Assembly (NCBI RefSeq): GCF_963082655.1
Contig: NC_081555.1
Coordinates: 17,051,437 to 17,115,436 of the forward strand
Direction: 5' to 3'
DNA length: 64,000 bases
Source: Stomoxys calcitrans
Lineage: Eukaryota > Arthropoda > Insecta > Diptera > Muscidae
The stretch's first letter is position 1; each line of letters starts with the position of its first letter. Position numbers and translations under genes: made by a program. The notes beneath the pieces were generated by a model. That model saw nothing but the letters and a program-made list of their open reading frames with translations, searched no databases and had not been told where the DNA came from. This document shows, piece after piece, positions 10,811 through 25,800 of this stretch.

Positions 10811-13800
10811 CTGAGAAAGACAAATGAAAGGGAAAAAAAGGAAATCATTATTTTTAAGGAGAAAAGATCAAAATCAACTTTAAACTAAAAAATATTTCTT
10901 AAATTTTATAGAAAAAATTGTATCAAAAATTTATCTTCAAAATTTTATCTTCAAGGAAATTTTGTAAAAATTTTATATTGAAGAAATTTATGGAAGAAAT
11001 TTTATAGAAATTTTTGTGGAATTTTTTTCTGTGAAAAATGTGACTATATACTATATTTAGAACCCAATTTCTAAAAAAATATCTTATATATTGGGTTGCC
11101 CAAAAAGTAATTGCGGATTCTTTAAAAGAAAGTAAATGCATTTTTAATAAAACCTAGAATGAACTTTAATCAAATATACTTTTTTTACACTTTTTTTCTA
11201 AAGCAAGCTAAAAGTAACAGCTGATAACTGATAGAAGAAAGAATGAAATTACAGAGTCACAAGCTGTGAAAAAATTTGTCAATGCCGACTATATGAAAAA
11301 TCCGCAATTACTTTTTGGGCAACCCAATATAACAAGTAAAAGCGTGCTAAGTTCGGCAGGGCCGAATCTTATATACCCTCCACCATGGATCGCATTTGTC
11401 GAGTTCTTTTCCCGGCATCTCTTCTTAGGCAAAAAAAGGATATGAGAGAAGATTTGCTCTGCTATTAGAGCGATATCAAGATATGGTCCGGTTTGGACCA
11501 CAATATGTTGGAGACATGTGTAAAATGTCCGCCAATTCGAATAAGAATTGCGCCCTTTGGGGGGCTCAAGAAGTAAAATAGAGAGATCGATTTATATGGC
11601 AGCTATATCAGATTATGAACCGATTTGAACCTTATTCAACACAGTTGTTGAAAGTAAGAATAAAATACGTCTTGCAAAATTTCATCCCAATCGGATAAGA
11701 ATTGCGCCCTCTAGAGGCTCAAGAAGTCAAGTCCCAAGATCGGTTTATATGGCAGCTATATCAGGTTATGGACCGATTTGAAACATACTTGGCACTGTTA
11801 TTGGATATCATAACAAAATACAACGTTCAAAATTTCATTCCAATCGGATAAGAATTGCGACCTCTAGGGGTCAAGAAGTCAAGATCACAGATCGGTTTAT
11901 ATGGCAGCTATATCCGGTTATGGACCGATTTGAACCACACTTCGCACAGTTGTTGGATATCATAACAAAACACGTTGTGCAAAATTTCATTCCAATCGGA
12001 TAAGAATTGCGCCCTCTAGAGGCTCAAGAAGTCAAGACCCAAGATCGGTTTATATGGCAGCTATATCAGATTAAGGACCGATTTGAACTAGACTTCACAC
12101 AGTTGTTGCATATCATAACAAAACACGTCGTGCAAAATTTCATTCCAATCGGATGAGAATTGCGCCCTCTAGAGGCTCAAGAAGTCAAGACCCAAGATCG
12201 GTTTATATGGCAGCTATATCAGATTAAGGACCGATTTGAACTAGACTTCACACAGTTGTTGCATATCATAACAAAACAAGTCTTGTAAAATTTCATTCCA
12301 ATCGGCTAAGAATTGCGCACTCCAGAGGCTCAAGAAGTCAAGACCCAAGATCGGTTTATATGGCATCTATATCAGGTTATGGACCGATTTGAACCATACT
12401 TGGCACAGTTGTTGTATATAATAACAAAACACCTCGTGCAAAATTTCATCCCAATCGGATAAGAATTGCGCACTCTAGAGGCTCAAGAAGTCAAGACCCA
12501 AGATCGGTTTATATGGCAGCTATATCAGGTTATGGACCGATTTAAAACAGACTTCGCACAGTTGTTGAATATCATAATAAAACACGTCGTGCAAAATTTC
12601 ATTCCAATCGGATAAGAATTGCGCACTCTAGAGGCTCAAGAAGTCAAGACCCAAGATCGGTTTATATGGCAGCTATATCAAAACATGAACCAATATGGCC
12701 CATTTACAATACCAACCGACCTACACTAATAAGAAGTATTTGTGCAAAATTCCAAGCGGCTAGGTTTTCTCCTTCAGAAGTTAGCGTGCTTTCGACAGAC
12801 AGACGGACGGACAGAGGGGCGGACGGACAGACGGATGGACAAACGGACGGACATGGCTAGATCGACATAAAATGTCGCGACGATCAAGAATTTATATACT
12901 TTATTGGGTCTCAAACGAATATTTCGAGTAGTTACAAACAGAATGACGAAATTAGTATACCCCCCCATCCTATGGTGGAGGGTATAAAAATCAATTTTGT
13001 GTTTGTTTGTTTATTTGTTTGTTTGTATTTTTGTGTGTTCCTTATAGACTCAGAAATGGCTGAACCGATTTTCTTCAAATTTTCACAGATGGTGCATAAT
13101 GATCCCTTGGTGAAAATAGGGTACTAAATTTGTTGATTTCGAAAGGGGGGTGCGGACCCTCCCCCTTACCCTAATTTTCAGAAACGCCAGATCTCGGAGA
13201 TGGGTGGTACGATTTAAGCGAAATTTTATGCGCTCTCATAAGTACCCTAAAAAAAAATTTGGTATCCAAATTTCGGATAGGGTACCTAGGAGGGCTGCCC
13301 CACCCTAAAACCTACCAAACATATATTTAGACCAATCACGACAATATGGGACTCAAATGAAAGGTATTTTAGGTTAGAAAACATATCTGATATCCAATTG
13401 TCGGACCAAGTGCTAGGGGGACTACCCCAAGCCCCAAAACACTCCTAAATCGGACATATTTACCTCCCCCAAAAACATCCCCCATATTTCCATAATCGGC
13501 CAACATGACCGGTTTGGGGGCGGTGTTTAGGGGGATGGTGCGGCCACTCAGTGACTTGGCCCTGAAAATATATCTCTTCTACTTTAAAACACCTCTTATT
13601 TGCCACCCATATTGCAATGGTCAGCAAATACGTAATATTTGGGTGGTGTTATGGGGGTGGGGCCACCACATAGACACTTTTTCCCAAATATTGATATCAA
13701 ATTCGTGCTTTACTCCTCTCAAAGACCTTTCATTTGAGACCCATATTGCCATGGTCGTAAATTTGTCCCCTTTGGGGGATGTTTTTGGGGAGAGGCTCCC

Positions 13801-16800
13801 CCCCAAACACTTGGCCCCACTTGACCTTTTATTTCAACCCCATATTATTATGGTCAGTAAATAAGTCCTGTTTGGGGGGTGGGGTGGCCCTCAGAAACTT
13901 GATCCCTCATATGGATATCAGACTCATATTCTACTCGCAAATACCTTTCATTTGAGTCCCATATTGCCATGGTCGGTAAATATGTCCGATTTAGGGGTAT
14001 TTTGGGGGTTGGGGTGGTCCCCCTAGCACTTGGTCCGACAATTGGATATCAGATACGTTTTCTTATCCCAAATACCTTTCATTTGAGTCCCATATTGTCG
14101 TGATTGGTGTATAAATATATTTGGTAGGTTTTAGGGTGGGGCGGTCCCCCTAGGTACCCCATCCGAAATTTGGATACCAAATTCTTGTTTGTAGGTTACT
14201 ATAAGAGAGCACGCAAAATTTCGCTTAAATCGCACTAAGATCTGGGGTTTCTGAAAATTAGGATAAGGGGGAGAGTCCGCCCCCTTCAGATATCAAAAAA
14301 TGTAATACCCTATTTTCACCACGGGATCATTATGCACCATCAGTGAAAATTTCAAGAAAATCGGTTCAGCTATTTCTGAGTCTATACACACAAACAAACA
14401 AACCTACAAACAAACACACACAGAAAAAAAATTTTTATAAAATTTTGTCAAAATTTTTTATAAAGTTCTGTTTTTAAAACCTTTATAAAAATTTTCGGAA
14501 AATTTTATAAAATATTTTATCAAAGTTAAAATTTTTTTTTTTGAAAATTTTAAAAAAGTTTATCTCTAAAAACTTATATTTCAAAAAATTTTTCGAAATT
14601 TCAGTATTTTTTTTTTTTGGCTGAAAAAGATGAAGAAAATTTTCTCTTTTTTCCACTCACAATTTATCTGGACAGTTGTCTGGTTGCTCCAATCTTCCTC
14701 CATCCTTAACATAGGATAACACTTCAAAATTATTTCTGGCAGCATAAGGTTGTTGACCCAGCGTTAGAATTTCCCAGCATAACACACCAAATGCCCATAC
14801 ATCCGATTGGGTGGTGAAAACACCATCCACTAAACTTTCGGGAGCCATCCAACGCACCGGTACCAATGCTTCTCCCTCTTTGCGATAGTAGTCGTTTTTA
14901 TAGATATCTCGGGCTAAACCGAAATCTCCTATTTTCACAGTACGTTTACTGGGAATGCGAGAAGAAACCAAGCAATTGCGGCAGGCGAGATCACGATGCA
15001 CAAAATGCATATCCTCCAAATAGGCCATGCCAGTGGCAACATCAATGCACATGGACATGAGATCTAGAAGTTGTAAGGAGGCCACAGGTTTCTGCAAAGA
15101 AAAAGAGAGAGAGAATGAGGGAAGAGAAAATTAAAATAGAGGTAAGGGAATAGCATGAAAATATTGTAACATGAATGACAGTTCAAGGTCAAGCCAAAAA
15201 GGAATGGATTATTAAACTCAAGAGGGATTCTATGGGAAATATTCATACGATTTGTCCTTTGGTTTGCAGTAGACAAACTCCAATGGATTATGCAACTAAC
15301 TTTCAGTTTTGGGATCGCTACTCTTTTGGGCTAGAGGGGTCTCCAACTTTATACGAAGCACTTTAAACTGTTAAAGGCTTTGAATGAATTTTTTCAAACT
15401 TGTCCTCAGGTTTATGGATATTGCTCATCAAATTTCAAACTATTTCCGGAGCTTTTTAAACTATTAACGGGGCTTTTCAAACTGTTGCCAGAACATTTCA
15501 AACTGTTTAGGTAACGTATTAAATTGTGTAAGGTCTCTTAATTTCAATGAGGCTCATATATTAGGTTGCCCAAAAAGTAATTGCGGATTTTTCATATAGT
15601 TGGCGTTGACAAATTTTTTCACAGCTTGTGACTCTGTAATTACATTCTTTCTTCTGTCAGCTATCAGCTGTTAATTTTAGCTTGCTTTAGAAAAAAAGTG
15701 TAAAAAAAGTATATTAGATTAAAGTTCATTCTAAGTTTTATTAAAACTGCATTTACTTTCTTTTAAAAAATCCGCAATTACTTTTTGGGCAACCCAATAA
15801 ATACCTGCCAAACTGTAAACAGAGCTTTTCAAACTGTTAACGATGTTTTTCAAGCCGAAATCTTCAAGCTATAGTATGGAATGAAATCTCCTTGGGCTGC
15901 CGCTTGGAGCCAAGTTAGTTTGAAAATTTCCCCGATTATATGTCCTATGCAAAGCTTTACTGGCCTTCGAGGAACATTTCCAAGGCTTTTCAAACTGATT
16001 AAGGATTTTTTTTTATGTTCAATGAAACTTAGAGTGACTTTTAGCCAAATTTTCCAACTGTTTGCTTAGCTTTTCAAACAGTTTAAGGCCTACGGAACAT
16101 TTTTAAAATTTTTGTATTGGAAGGTTTTAAATCTATTTACAGAGCATTTCAAACTAATTACAGAGCTTTCCAAACGGTTTATAGAGCTTTTACAAATTTA
16201 AGAAGCTTTAAAAAGTGTTTTTGGAGCTTTTAGATATGTTTAAGGTTCTTTTCTTTTGAATGAGCCTTACAAATATTTTTTAAAAATTTTCTTTTTACTG
16301 CATTCCCAGATATACTTATAGAACCGTTTACAGAGCTTTTCAAACTGTTTACAAATACTTAACAACTAAAAACTCCAGGCTATAGGTTTAAGGATTTAAG
16401 GGCTGCCACTGGCAGCTAAGGTATTTAGAAAATTTCTTCCTTTACCTGCTCCATGAAAAGCTCTCCTGACCTTCCATGCACATCATCCAGTCTTTCTAAT
16501 CTGTTTAAGGAATGCTTTATGTTCAACGAGGCTTAAAGATTCTTTTTTTTTTAATTTTTAAACTTTTTGTGGAGAATTTCAAACTGTTGAAGTTTTTGTC
16601 TTTTAAATGAGGCCTACCAAAGTTTAAATTTTCTTCCCATTGCATAGTTATAAAACTGTTTATGGTGCTTCTCAAACTTTACATGCAGATTTTATTTTTG
16701 ACGGAGCTTAGAAAGCCTCTTTCAAATGCTTATTTTAAGACTATTTGCGAAGATTTATAAACTGTTTAAGAAGCTTTGCAAACTATTTACGAAGCTTTTC

Positions 16801-19800
16801 AAACTGTTTACAAAGCTTTTCAAACTAACAGAGCTTTGCAAACTAAAAGAGCTTTTAAAACTGTTAAAGTTTTTGTTCTTCAAATGAGGCTTACCAATTT
16901 TTAAATTTTCGTTTTTACTACATACTACATATACCCATAAAACTGTTTATGGTGCTTCTCAAACTTGACTCGTAGATTTTATTTTTAACGAAGCTTAGAA
17001 ATCATCTTTCAAATGTTTCTTTTTAAGCTGTTTGCGAAGCTTTATAAACAGTTTATGAAGCTTTTCACATTAAAAGTGCGTTTTTGCTAAGAGAGATTTT
17101 TTTATACTCTTCTACTTCCCCAGATATATTTTTTAAAACTATTAACTAAACTTTTTCAACCGTTTGCGAATTTTGTACTTCCTGTAATTAGTCTTAGATT
17201 ACTACTTTTTAAAATTTTCTTTTTCGTACTTACTTGACTAGAAGGTCTGGACTCCCTCAGATAACTGAGTAGATCTCCTCCTTCCATATGTTCCATAATT
17301 ATGGATATGGATTCGGTATCACAACACACACCAATCAAGCGGACTATGTTATCATGTTTGAAATTGCTCATCAGCTGGGCTTCTTGCAAAAGTTCAGCAA
17401 ATTCACTGGCACCTTTGCGAAGGGTCTAAAAAAGGGGGAAAAGATAATAAAATAAGACAAGGCAAAGAAAAAAGCATAACAAATCAGAAAACAAGTGCCA
17501 CATTTTAGAGTTTCACTTATAAATGTGAAACTCTAAAAAAAAACACCCATTTAAATTTTCTCTTGCACCTTACCTTTATGGCCACCTTTTCTGGCACTTC
17601 GTCATCCTCATGTTTCATCAAACCCTCATACACTTCGCCAAAGGCACCGCTACCCAAGAAATTCAATAAAGAAATTTGTGACCATTGTATATGAGGCAGT
17701 AGGGCAATATCAGCATCACTCAAAGGGCCCCCAGTGTACATGGTACAGTTACTGGTCATTGAAAAGCCACGATTGCGAGCAGTCATTTGTTGTTGCATGC
17801 TAGAGACATTACTCCAAATGCTGGGACGACTTTTGGCCAAAAGCTTTTTGGCTTTCATACGGCGTTTGTGAACTGAACAGAGAAAGGGAGAAAAAAAGAA
17901 AAAATTTATAAAATGAAGGAAATGTTAGAAAAACAAATAAAAATGCAATGAGTTCGGCAATGATGAATTTTATATATCCACCACTATGAATACAAGTACA
18001 TTTTATCCATATTTCGTCAACGCGGCAGATATTTCAAATATTTCCCTCATTATATGTTCCATGCAAGGCCTTCCTGCCCAAGCATTTAGAATTTTAAGAA
18101 ACTAATTAATTCAAAGAGGCTTAAAAATCATCTCATATTGTTTATGGAGCCTTTCAAACTGTCTAAGGAGCTCATCAAACTGTTTATGGACTTTTAATCC
18201 TTGTGTAGGATAATTTCAAAAGTAGTTTGAAAATTTTGTTTTTGTTTTCAAGCTGTTAACGGAAATATTCAAACTATTAAGGGGGCTTTTCCAACTATTT
18301 GCGAAACTTTTCAAATTGTTTAAGAGCATTTTTTCAAACTTATTTTTTTGTCTATAGAGCTTTTCAAATTGTTTACGAAGCTTTTCCAATGAAGTTTATG
18401 AAAACCTCCTTAAATTCTTTTCAAACCTTTGCCGGAACTTCTCAAACTGTTTGGGGAGCTTTTCCAATTATTTGCAAAACTATTCAAACTGTTGAAGGCC
18501 TTAAGAGCATATCTTCAAAAATTAAGGTTCGTTTATGGAACCATTCAAACTGTTTATGGAACTTTTAAATAATTTGCGGAGAATATCAATCTGTTTCTTG
18601 ATTTTTGGACTCTTAGCGTTTTTTCGGTTATCGGTTTGGGGAGCTTTGCCAATTATTTGCAAAACTTTTCAAACTGTTGAAGGCCTTAAGAGCATATTTT
18701 CAAACTTTTGTTTTTGTTTATGAAACTTTTCAAACTGTTTACAGAGCTTTTTAATCATTTGCGAAGCATATCAATCTGTTTATGGAGCTTTGGACTCTTA
18801 ACCTTTTTCGGTTATAGGTTTGGGGAGCTTTTCCAAATATTTGCGAAACTTTTCAAACTGTTGAAGGCCTTAAAAGCATATTTTCAAACTTTTGTTTTTG
18901 TTTATGGAGCCTTTCAAACTGTTTGCGGAGCTTTTAAACCATTTGCTGAGCATATCAATCTGTTTATGGAGCTTTGGACTCTTAACGTTTTCCCGGTAAC
19001 AAGTCTATAGGTATACAATTACCCTAAAATATAGTCCAATCTAGATCAAATCGGTTATTTAACCGATGTTGAAGCGATTTAAACAACTATCTATTTAAAA
19101 ATGTGAATATCGGGTTATGAAGGTGAGGTAAAATGAGGTTTTAATGGACGGATGACCTTAAATCAACATATTGGTCTATGTGGCAGCCATATCTAAATAT
19201 GAACCCATCTCCACCGAACTCCGTAGAGTACACAACTCATTGTTCCAAATTCCGGCGAAATCGAAATAATGAACAGTGAGTTGTAGTAGGCCTACAATTC
19301 ACCTTCCAAATTTCAGTGAAAACAGTTGCAAAATTACTTTTTATGGGCTTAAATCCCCAAATCGGGATATCGGTATATACGGCAGCTATATCCAAATAAG
19401 GTCAGATCTAGACAGTAATGAGCAAACAGATCGATGTGTGTTTCCATTTTCAAAGAATTCGGTTAAAAAATTCGCATTTTATCGTCCAATATGGACCACA
19501 TTCGTCTCCGTTATCCAGAGTCTAATTTAGAAACAGACGGATAGACAAACGAACGAACAAGCAGACGGACGGACTCAAAAGCGTGCGTCATCAATAAATG
19601 CCACGTTTAAAAAAAACTCAAAGTTTGAAAAAACGCGACGGTTTGAAAAAAAATATCAGCTTTTAAAAAAACCACACGCCGAAAAAAAACGCCGCTATAT
19701 TTTAATATATTAGACACCATTATCCAGTGTATAATTCAGCAACAGACGGAAAAACAAAATCGAGGAGTCCACTACAAGCCTCTGTTCCGAATTTCTTCGT

Positions 19801-22800
19801 AATTGTTAAGACGTCATGATTTTTTTCAAAAACCGCCATGTATTCCAAAAAAACAGCCACGCTTTTCAAGAAACACCACGTTTTCCAAAAACAGCCACGC
19901 TTTTCAAGAAACACCACGTTTTCCCATAAAAACGCAACGGTTCTCAGTAAATACACGTCAATTTAAAAAAAAAACTCCACTTTCCTCAAGAAGCGCCACG
20001 ATCTTAAATGATACTTTTTCAAAAAACGGCACGTTTTCCCAAAAACGCCTCGTTTTTCAAAAAAAACGCCAGGTTTTTCAAAAGAATGTTGTTTGAAAAC
20101 GCCACGTTTTTTTTTAAAATCCACATTTTTCAAAAAAAAAAAACGCAGTTTTCCCAAAAACGCCACGTTTTTTCAAAGGAACGCCAAGATTTTCAAAAGA
20201 CGTCATGTTTTTTCAAACAATGCCGCGCTTTCCAAAAAAAATCCAGTTTCCTCAAGAAGCGCCACGATCTTAAATGATACTTTTTCAAAAAAAAAACGGC
20301 ACGTTTTCCCAAAAACGCTTCGTTTTTCAAAAAAAAAACGCCAAGTTTTTCAAAAGAACGCCAATTTTTCAAAACACGCCATGTTTTTTAAAAACGCCAC
20401 GTTTTCCAAACAACAGCTACGTTTTTCAAGAAACACAACGTTTTTTCGAAATACACTACGTTTGGAAAACTTCACGTTTCTAAAAAAACGCCACGTTCTT
20501 AAACGCCACGCTTTTCAAACCAATCAAATTTTCTAAAAACGCCACGATTTTCCCATAACCACGCCAAGTTTTTAGAACACCACATTCCACATGAAGCGTC
20601 TTGTTCTTAAAGCCACATTTTTAAAAAAAACGCAGTTTTCCCAAAAACGCCACGTTTTTTTTTTTAAAGAACACCAAGATTTTCAAAAGGAGTCTTGTTT
20701 TTTCAAACAAAACCATGCTTTCCAAAAAACAGCCACGTTTTTTAAGGAACACCACGTTTTTTCAAAAAAATCCACGCTTTTCAAGAAACACCACGTTTTT
20801 CCATATAAAACGTCACGTTTTTCAGTTAAAATACGCCAAGTTTTTAAAACTCCACTTTCCTCAAGAAGCGCCACTTTCTTAAACGACACGTTTTTAAAAC
20901 TAAAACCTCCACTTTTTCAAAATACTCTACGCTTTTTTTTTTTGAAACGCCACGTTTTCCAAAAAACAGATAAGTTTTTCAAGAAACAAACTCAAACTAA
21001 GCCATATTTCTAAAAAAAAATATTCAAAAAAACACCTAAGTTTTTAAAGAAACGTCACGTTTTTTTCAAAAACGCCACGTTTTCCCAAAAAACCCGTTTC
21101 ATATTCCTCAAGAAGCGCTACTTTATTAAACGCCACGTCTTTCAGAGTTTCTCAAATTAGATACGTTTTTCAAAAAACACCACGTTTTCCCAAAACGATG
21201 CCAGGTTTTTAAGAATTCCACATTCCTCAAGAAACGTCACGTCTTAAAAGCCATATTTTTCAAAAAACGCCATGATTTTCAATTAAACGCCACGTTTTCC
21301 CACAAACGCCACGTTTTTCAAAAAAACGCCACGTTTTTCAAAAGTACGCCACATTTTTCAAAAGAACGCCACGTTTTTTTCAAAAACGCTACGTTTTCCT
21401 AAAAAAACGCGTTTCATATTCCTCAAGAAGCGCTACTTTCTTAAATGCCACGTCTTTCAAAAAACGCAGAGTTTCTCAAATTAGATACGTTTTTCAAAAA
21501 AACACCACGTTTTCCCAAAACGACGCCAAGTTTTTAAGAATTCCACATTCCTCAAGAAACGCCACGTTCTTAAAAGCCACATTTTTTGAAAAACGCCATG
21601 ATTTTCAATTAAACGCCACGTTTTCCCAAAAACGCCACGTTTTTCAAAAGAACGCCAGATTTTTCAAAAGAACGCCACGTTTTTCAAAAGAACGCCACAT
21701 TTTTCAAAAGAACGCCACGTTTTTCAAAAGAACGCCACGTTTTTTCAAAAACGCCACGTTTTCCCAAAAAAACGCGTTTCATATTCCTCAAGAAGCGCTA
21801 CTTTTTTAAACGCCACGTCTTTCAAAACACGCAGAGTTTCTCAAATAAGATATGTTTTTCAAGAAACACCACGTTTTTTCTCAAACTAAGCCATGTTTTT
21901 TTTTATTTCAAAAAAATACCTAAGTTTTTAAATAAACGTCACGTTTTTTTTTTTTCAAAAACGCCACGTTTTCCCAAAAAAAACGCGTTTCATATTCCTC
22001 AAGAACACGCAGAGTTTCTCAAATAAGATATGTTGGTCAAAAGAACACCACGTTTTCCCAAAACGACGCCAGGTTTTTAAGAATTCCACATTCCTCAAGA
22101 AACGCCACGTTCTTAAAAGCCACATTTTTCAAAAAACGCATGATTTTCAAAAGAACGCCACATTTTTCAAAAGAACGCCACGTTTTTCAAAAGAACTCCA
22201 CGTTTTTCGAAAGAAGGCCACGTTTTTCAAAAGAACGCCAGATTTTTTCAAAAACGCCAAGTTTTCCCAAAAAAACGCGTTTCATATTCCTCAAGAAGCG
22301 CTACTTTCTTAAATGCCACGTCTTTCAAAAAACGCAGAGTTTCCCAAATTAGATATGTTTGTCAAAAAAACACCACGTTTTCCCAAAACGACGCCAGGTT
22401 TTTAAGAAATCCACATTCCTCAAGAAACGCCACGTTCTTAAAAGCCACATTTTTCAAAAAACGCCATGATTTTCAATTAAACGCCACGTTTTCCCAAAAA
22501 CGCCACGTTTTTCAAAAGAACGCCAGATTTTTCAAACGAACGCCTTTTCAAAAAACGCATGATTTTCAAAAGAACGCCACGTTTTTCAAAAGACTTAATA
22601 TTTTTTTCAAAAAACACCCACGCTTTTCAAGAAACTCTATGTTTTTCCACAAAAACGCCACGTTTTACAGTAAAAAAAAAACTTCACGTTTTTTCAAGAA
22701 GCGCCACGTTTTTCAAAACAAAACTTCCACGTTTTCCAAAAAAAGCCACGATTTTCAAAAAGAGGCCTCGTTTTTCAAAAAACGCCGCGTTTTTTTTTTA

Positions 22801-25800
22801 AACTCCACATTTTCCCAAAAAAAGCCAAAACAACGCCACGTTTTTTGAAAGACGCATTGTTTTTTTTTAAGAGCGTCTCGGCGTCCAAAAACCAGCCACG
22901 CTTCTCAAGAAACACCACGTTTTTCAAAAGAACTCCACGTTTTTAGTTTTTTCCAAATTTTTTTCCATTTTTTTTTTTTCAAAAAAAAACGCCGAGTTAC
23001 GAAAAAACGTCCATACATAGTATCAAAAATAAAATTTCGCATCCTTTTATCGCGTCAGTTTTTTTTTTTTTTAATTCTCTTAAAACTTTCTTTGACTTAC
23101 CTTTGCGTATAATAAACAATATGATGACACAGGTTCCCACAATCAAAGCCGGCGCTATAATGGCCAAAACCAGAGAATTACGTTTCTGAGGTGAGACATA
23201 AGGTTCCAAAACGCGATCACTATCCTCGCTGTAAGGACCCCAACCGTAGGCCTCACTGTGGGCCCTTACTCGAAACATAAGCAAATGTAGGGTATGAAGA
23301 TCGCGTATTATGCAACTTGTCTCCGAGGTATTGCAATAGACTATCCATTTGTCTTCGATGGGTTGTAATTCCTCAACCCAAGGTAACTGAGATATCATGG
23401 TGTGGACATTAGGGGCATAACCATTGCTTGAAACCGGAGAGGGGGAATTACTTGAAATCACTGCTTCCCTTCTTATGCGCTTGGGATTGCGTGCCTGCAA
23501 AGCCTCCAGACTATAATCTATGCTTAAGGCTCCATGAGCCGCCGCTGCTAGCCAAGATATTTTGAAAATTTCCCCCGTTATATGTTCTATGCAGGGTTTC
23601 CCCGGCCTACCAGGCACATCACCCAGAGTTTCATATATGAAATTGTTACTCTGCTGCGTGGGCCATACATAAGTGCGGGCTGTAGTGGGAAATTTCAACT
23701 TCAAATAGAATTCATAACGCGTCTTGGGCTGAAGATTCACCAATGTGATGTTGCCATCTATGCCGGAGATATCAATGCTAAAGGGGGTTATCTCGGGTTC
23801 TTGGCTATGGGGCAGACATTCCAAAATGGCTGAACTGTAGACAGTGTTGGGATGCCACAGCAGGGTCATATTATAGGCCTGCTTATCCAACAGCTGTAAA
23901 GGCCAAGGCTGAGGATAGGTGTAGACATGTAAGGGTTCGGTTTCATTTTTCCTCTCACCACTCAAGACCATTAGGGACATGGTGTATTTGGAATCGGGTT
24001 CCAGGTTTTCCAAGATTTTCTCAAACCCTTCTAGGGTGAGTTGAGAAGTGGCAGAGTTTTCACCAAATTTCTTAAAGTTGAGAACATATAGAACTTGGGC
24101 AGCATTGAGTTGCTCGGGCTCTTGCCAGCTGACTAAAACCTCGGTGGGGCTTAAGGCCTGCAAGCTAAAGTTGGAGGGTTTCCAAGGTGTTCCCTCCAGG
24201 GTGGAGACATAAAATTCCGGATAATTGATGTGGGTGTGGGCTAGTCTCTGTTGATAGTAAGAAGAGGCCTCTATGTTGACCGAGTAATTGGTATAAGGTT
24301 TGAGATTGGTTATATTGAGCTTTTCCAGATTCTCCTCCACCTTGAAGCTTTCATCATAGTCCAGATTATTGCTTAGGGATATTTCATATCTCAGACCGGG
24401 TATGGGCAAGCGGCAATTTCCTTTGCTATTGACTAAAGGCAGTGTAAGCTCCATAAAACTTTCACCCACTTGGTAGGGGAATAAATTCCGCTCTTCATAC
24501 TCCATGGACTGCTGCTTCTCTGCGACTACTTCACTATCGGCAGGCAGTAGGCATTCCCTTTTGGGATAGGGCTGGAAATTGAAGGCCTTTATCACCCTTA
24601 CTTCGGGCATATTAAGGCTAAATTCCAAATTATGTTTGCGGCGATTGTAGGCTTTTATGGTACGATTTCCCAGGCTATAGATATAGCCGGAATCCCTCTC
24701 ATAGTTGCGTATGTGATCTCCAGAGCTGGTGGGTATCTTGAGATTGGTCAATAAATGCCTCTGCACTTCATAGGCATAGAGTTTGCCTTTGTAATCCACC
24801 AAGTTGATGGTTTCCATATCGCTATGCCAAGAGCCCTCGAACATGTTGAGCAAGGGTAAAGGGGGAAGGTTTTTCAGTTTTATTTCCAGCAAATCGGTTA
24901 AATTGCGGGCTTGTAGGGTACAGTTATCCCCGCCACTTTCATGCTCCAACCATAAGAGGGTATGGGAAAAAGGCAAAACCACCATGTCTTTGAGGAGTTT
25001 ACCTTTGCTTAGAGAAAACAAAAGCGAGCCCATCATTACCTTGCCCTCATAATTGTTTAAAGGCAATTCATAGATATCCACTGCCCTTTCGGCATCTCCA
25101 GACAACTCGGCCCAATAGACTTTGCGTTGTATCCAATCCACCGCCAAGGACAAGACCTCGGCGCGCATGCGTGCCAATTTCAGGGAGGCTGAACCCGGTT
25201 GATAGGTCATCAATTCCACATTTTCATTGACCCACAGCAATCGCTGTTCCCCAGACATCAAAGCCATATGCTCCACCTCGCTGGAGGTATAGATCCATGT
25301 CTTCGAGACATTCAAATCCAAATCCAGCTCTCCTATCAACTCACTGGTGCTGTATATCAATTTGGGGCTGGCTTGCATCTCAGGATTAATGAAGTGGGTC
25401 AACAAAGCGGTCTTCTCACCACCCTTAGAGCGGCTGAGGGAGAAAGCCTGGACCTGAAACATATAGGACTCTTCCCGCATTAGGTTATAGAATTTCACCT
25501 CATGACTCTTGAGGCCCATGTCCTCTATGTCCTTGACACTGTGCAATTCATCCTTGAGCCAGCAGAAGACCTTATAGAAGGCCTCTTTTTCCTGGGAAAT
25601 ATTATCCGGGGAGTCCCATCTAACCAAAGCTGTCACATTGGCCTCATCCTGCAAAGGCTCCTGCAAGTGTTCCACATAGACCCTTAGATTCTTGGGTTGT
25701 TTGGGCGCCGCCGAGGGAGTCTTCAATTGCACTGAGGTCGCGGGACCCTTGGCCCACAGGGTTTCTGGGGTTATGGTAACATCAATCATGTGAGAGGCCA

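Noticed and set aside
12666..12968. Small open frames over the GACR tract on both strands
   Set aside because: Repeat-derived; the same peptides appear at other copies of the element with frameshifts.
19803..22848. Many Phe/Lys/Asn-rich open frames
   Set aside because: All follow the minisatellite unit and change frame with it; inside a sev intron.
22997..23100. Continuation of the exon G frame past RKG
   Set aside because: Donor GTAAGT at 23100-23095 joins in phase to exon H and restores the conserved juxtamembrane sequence.
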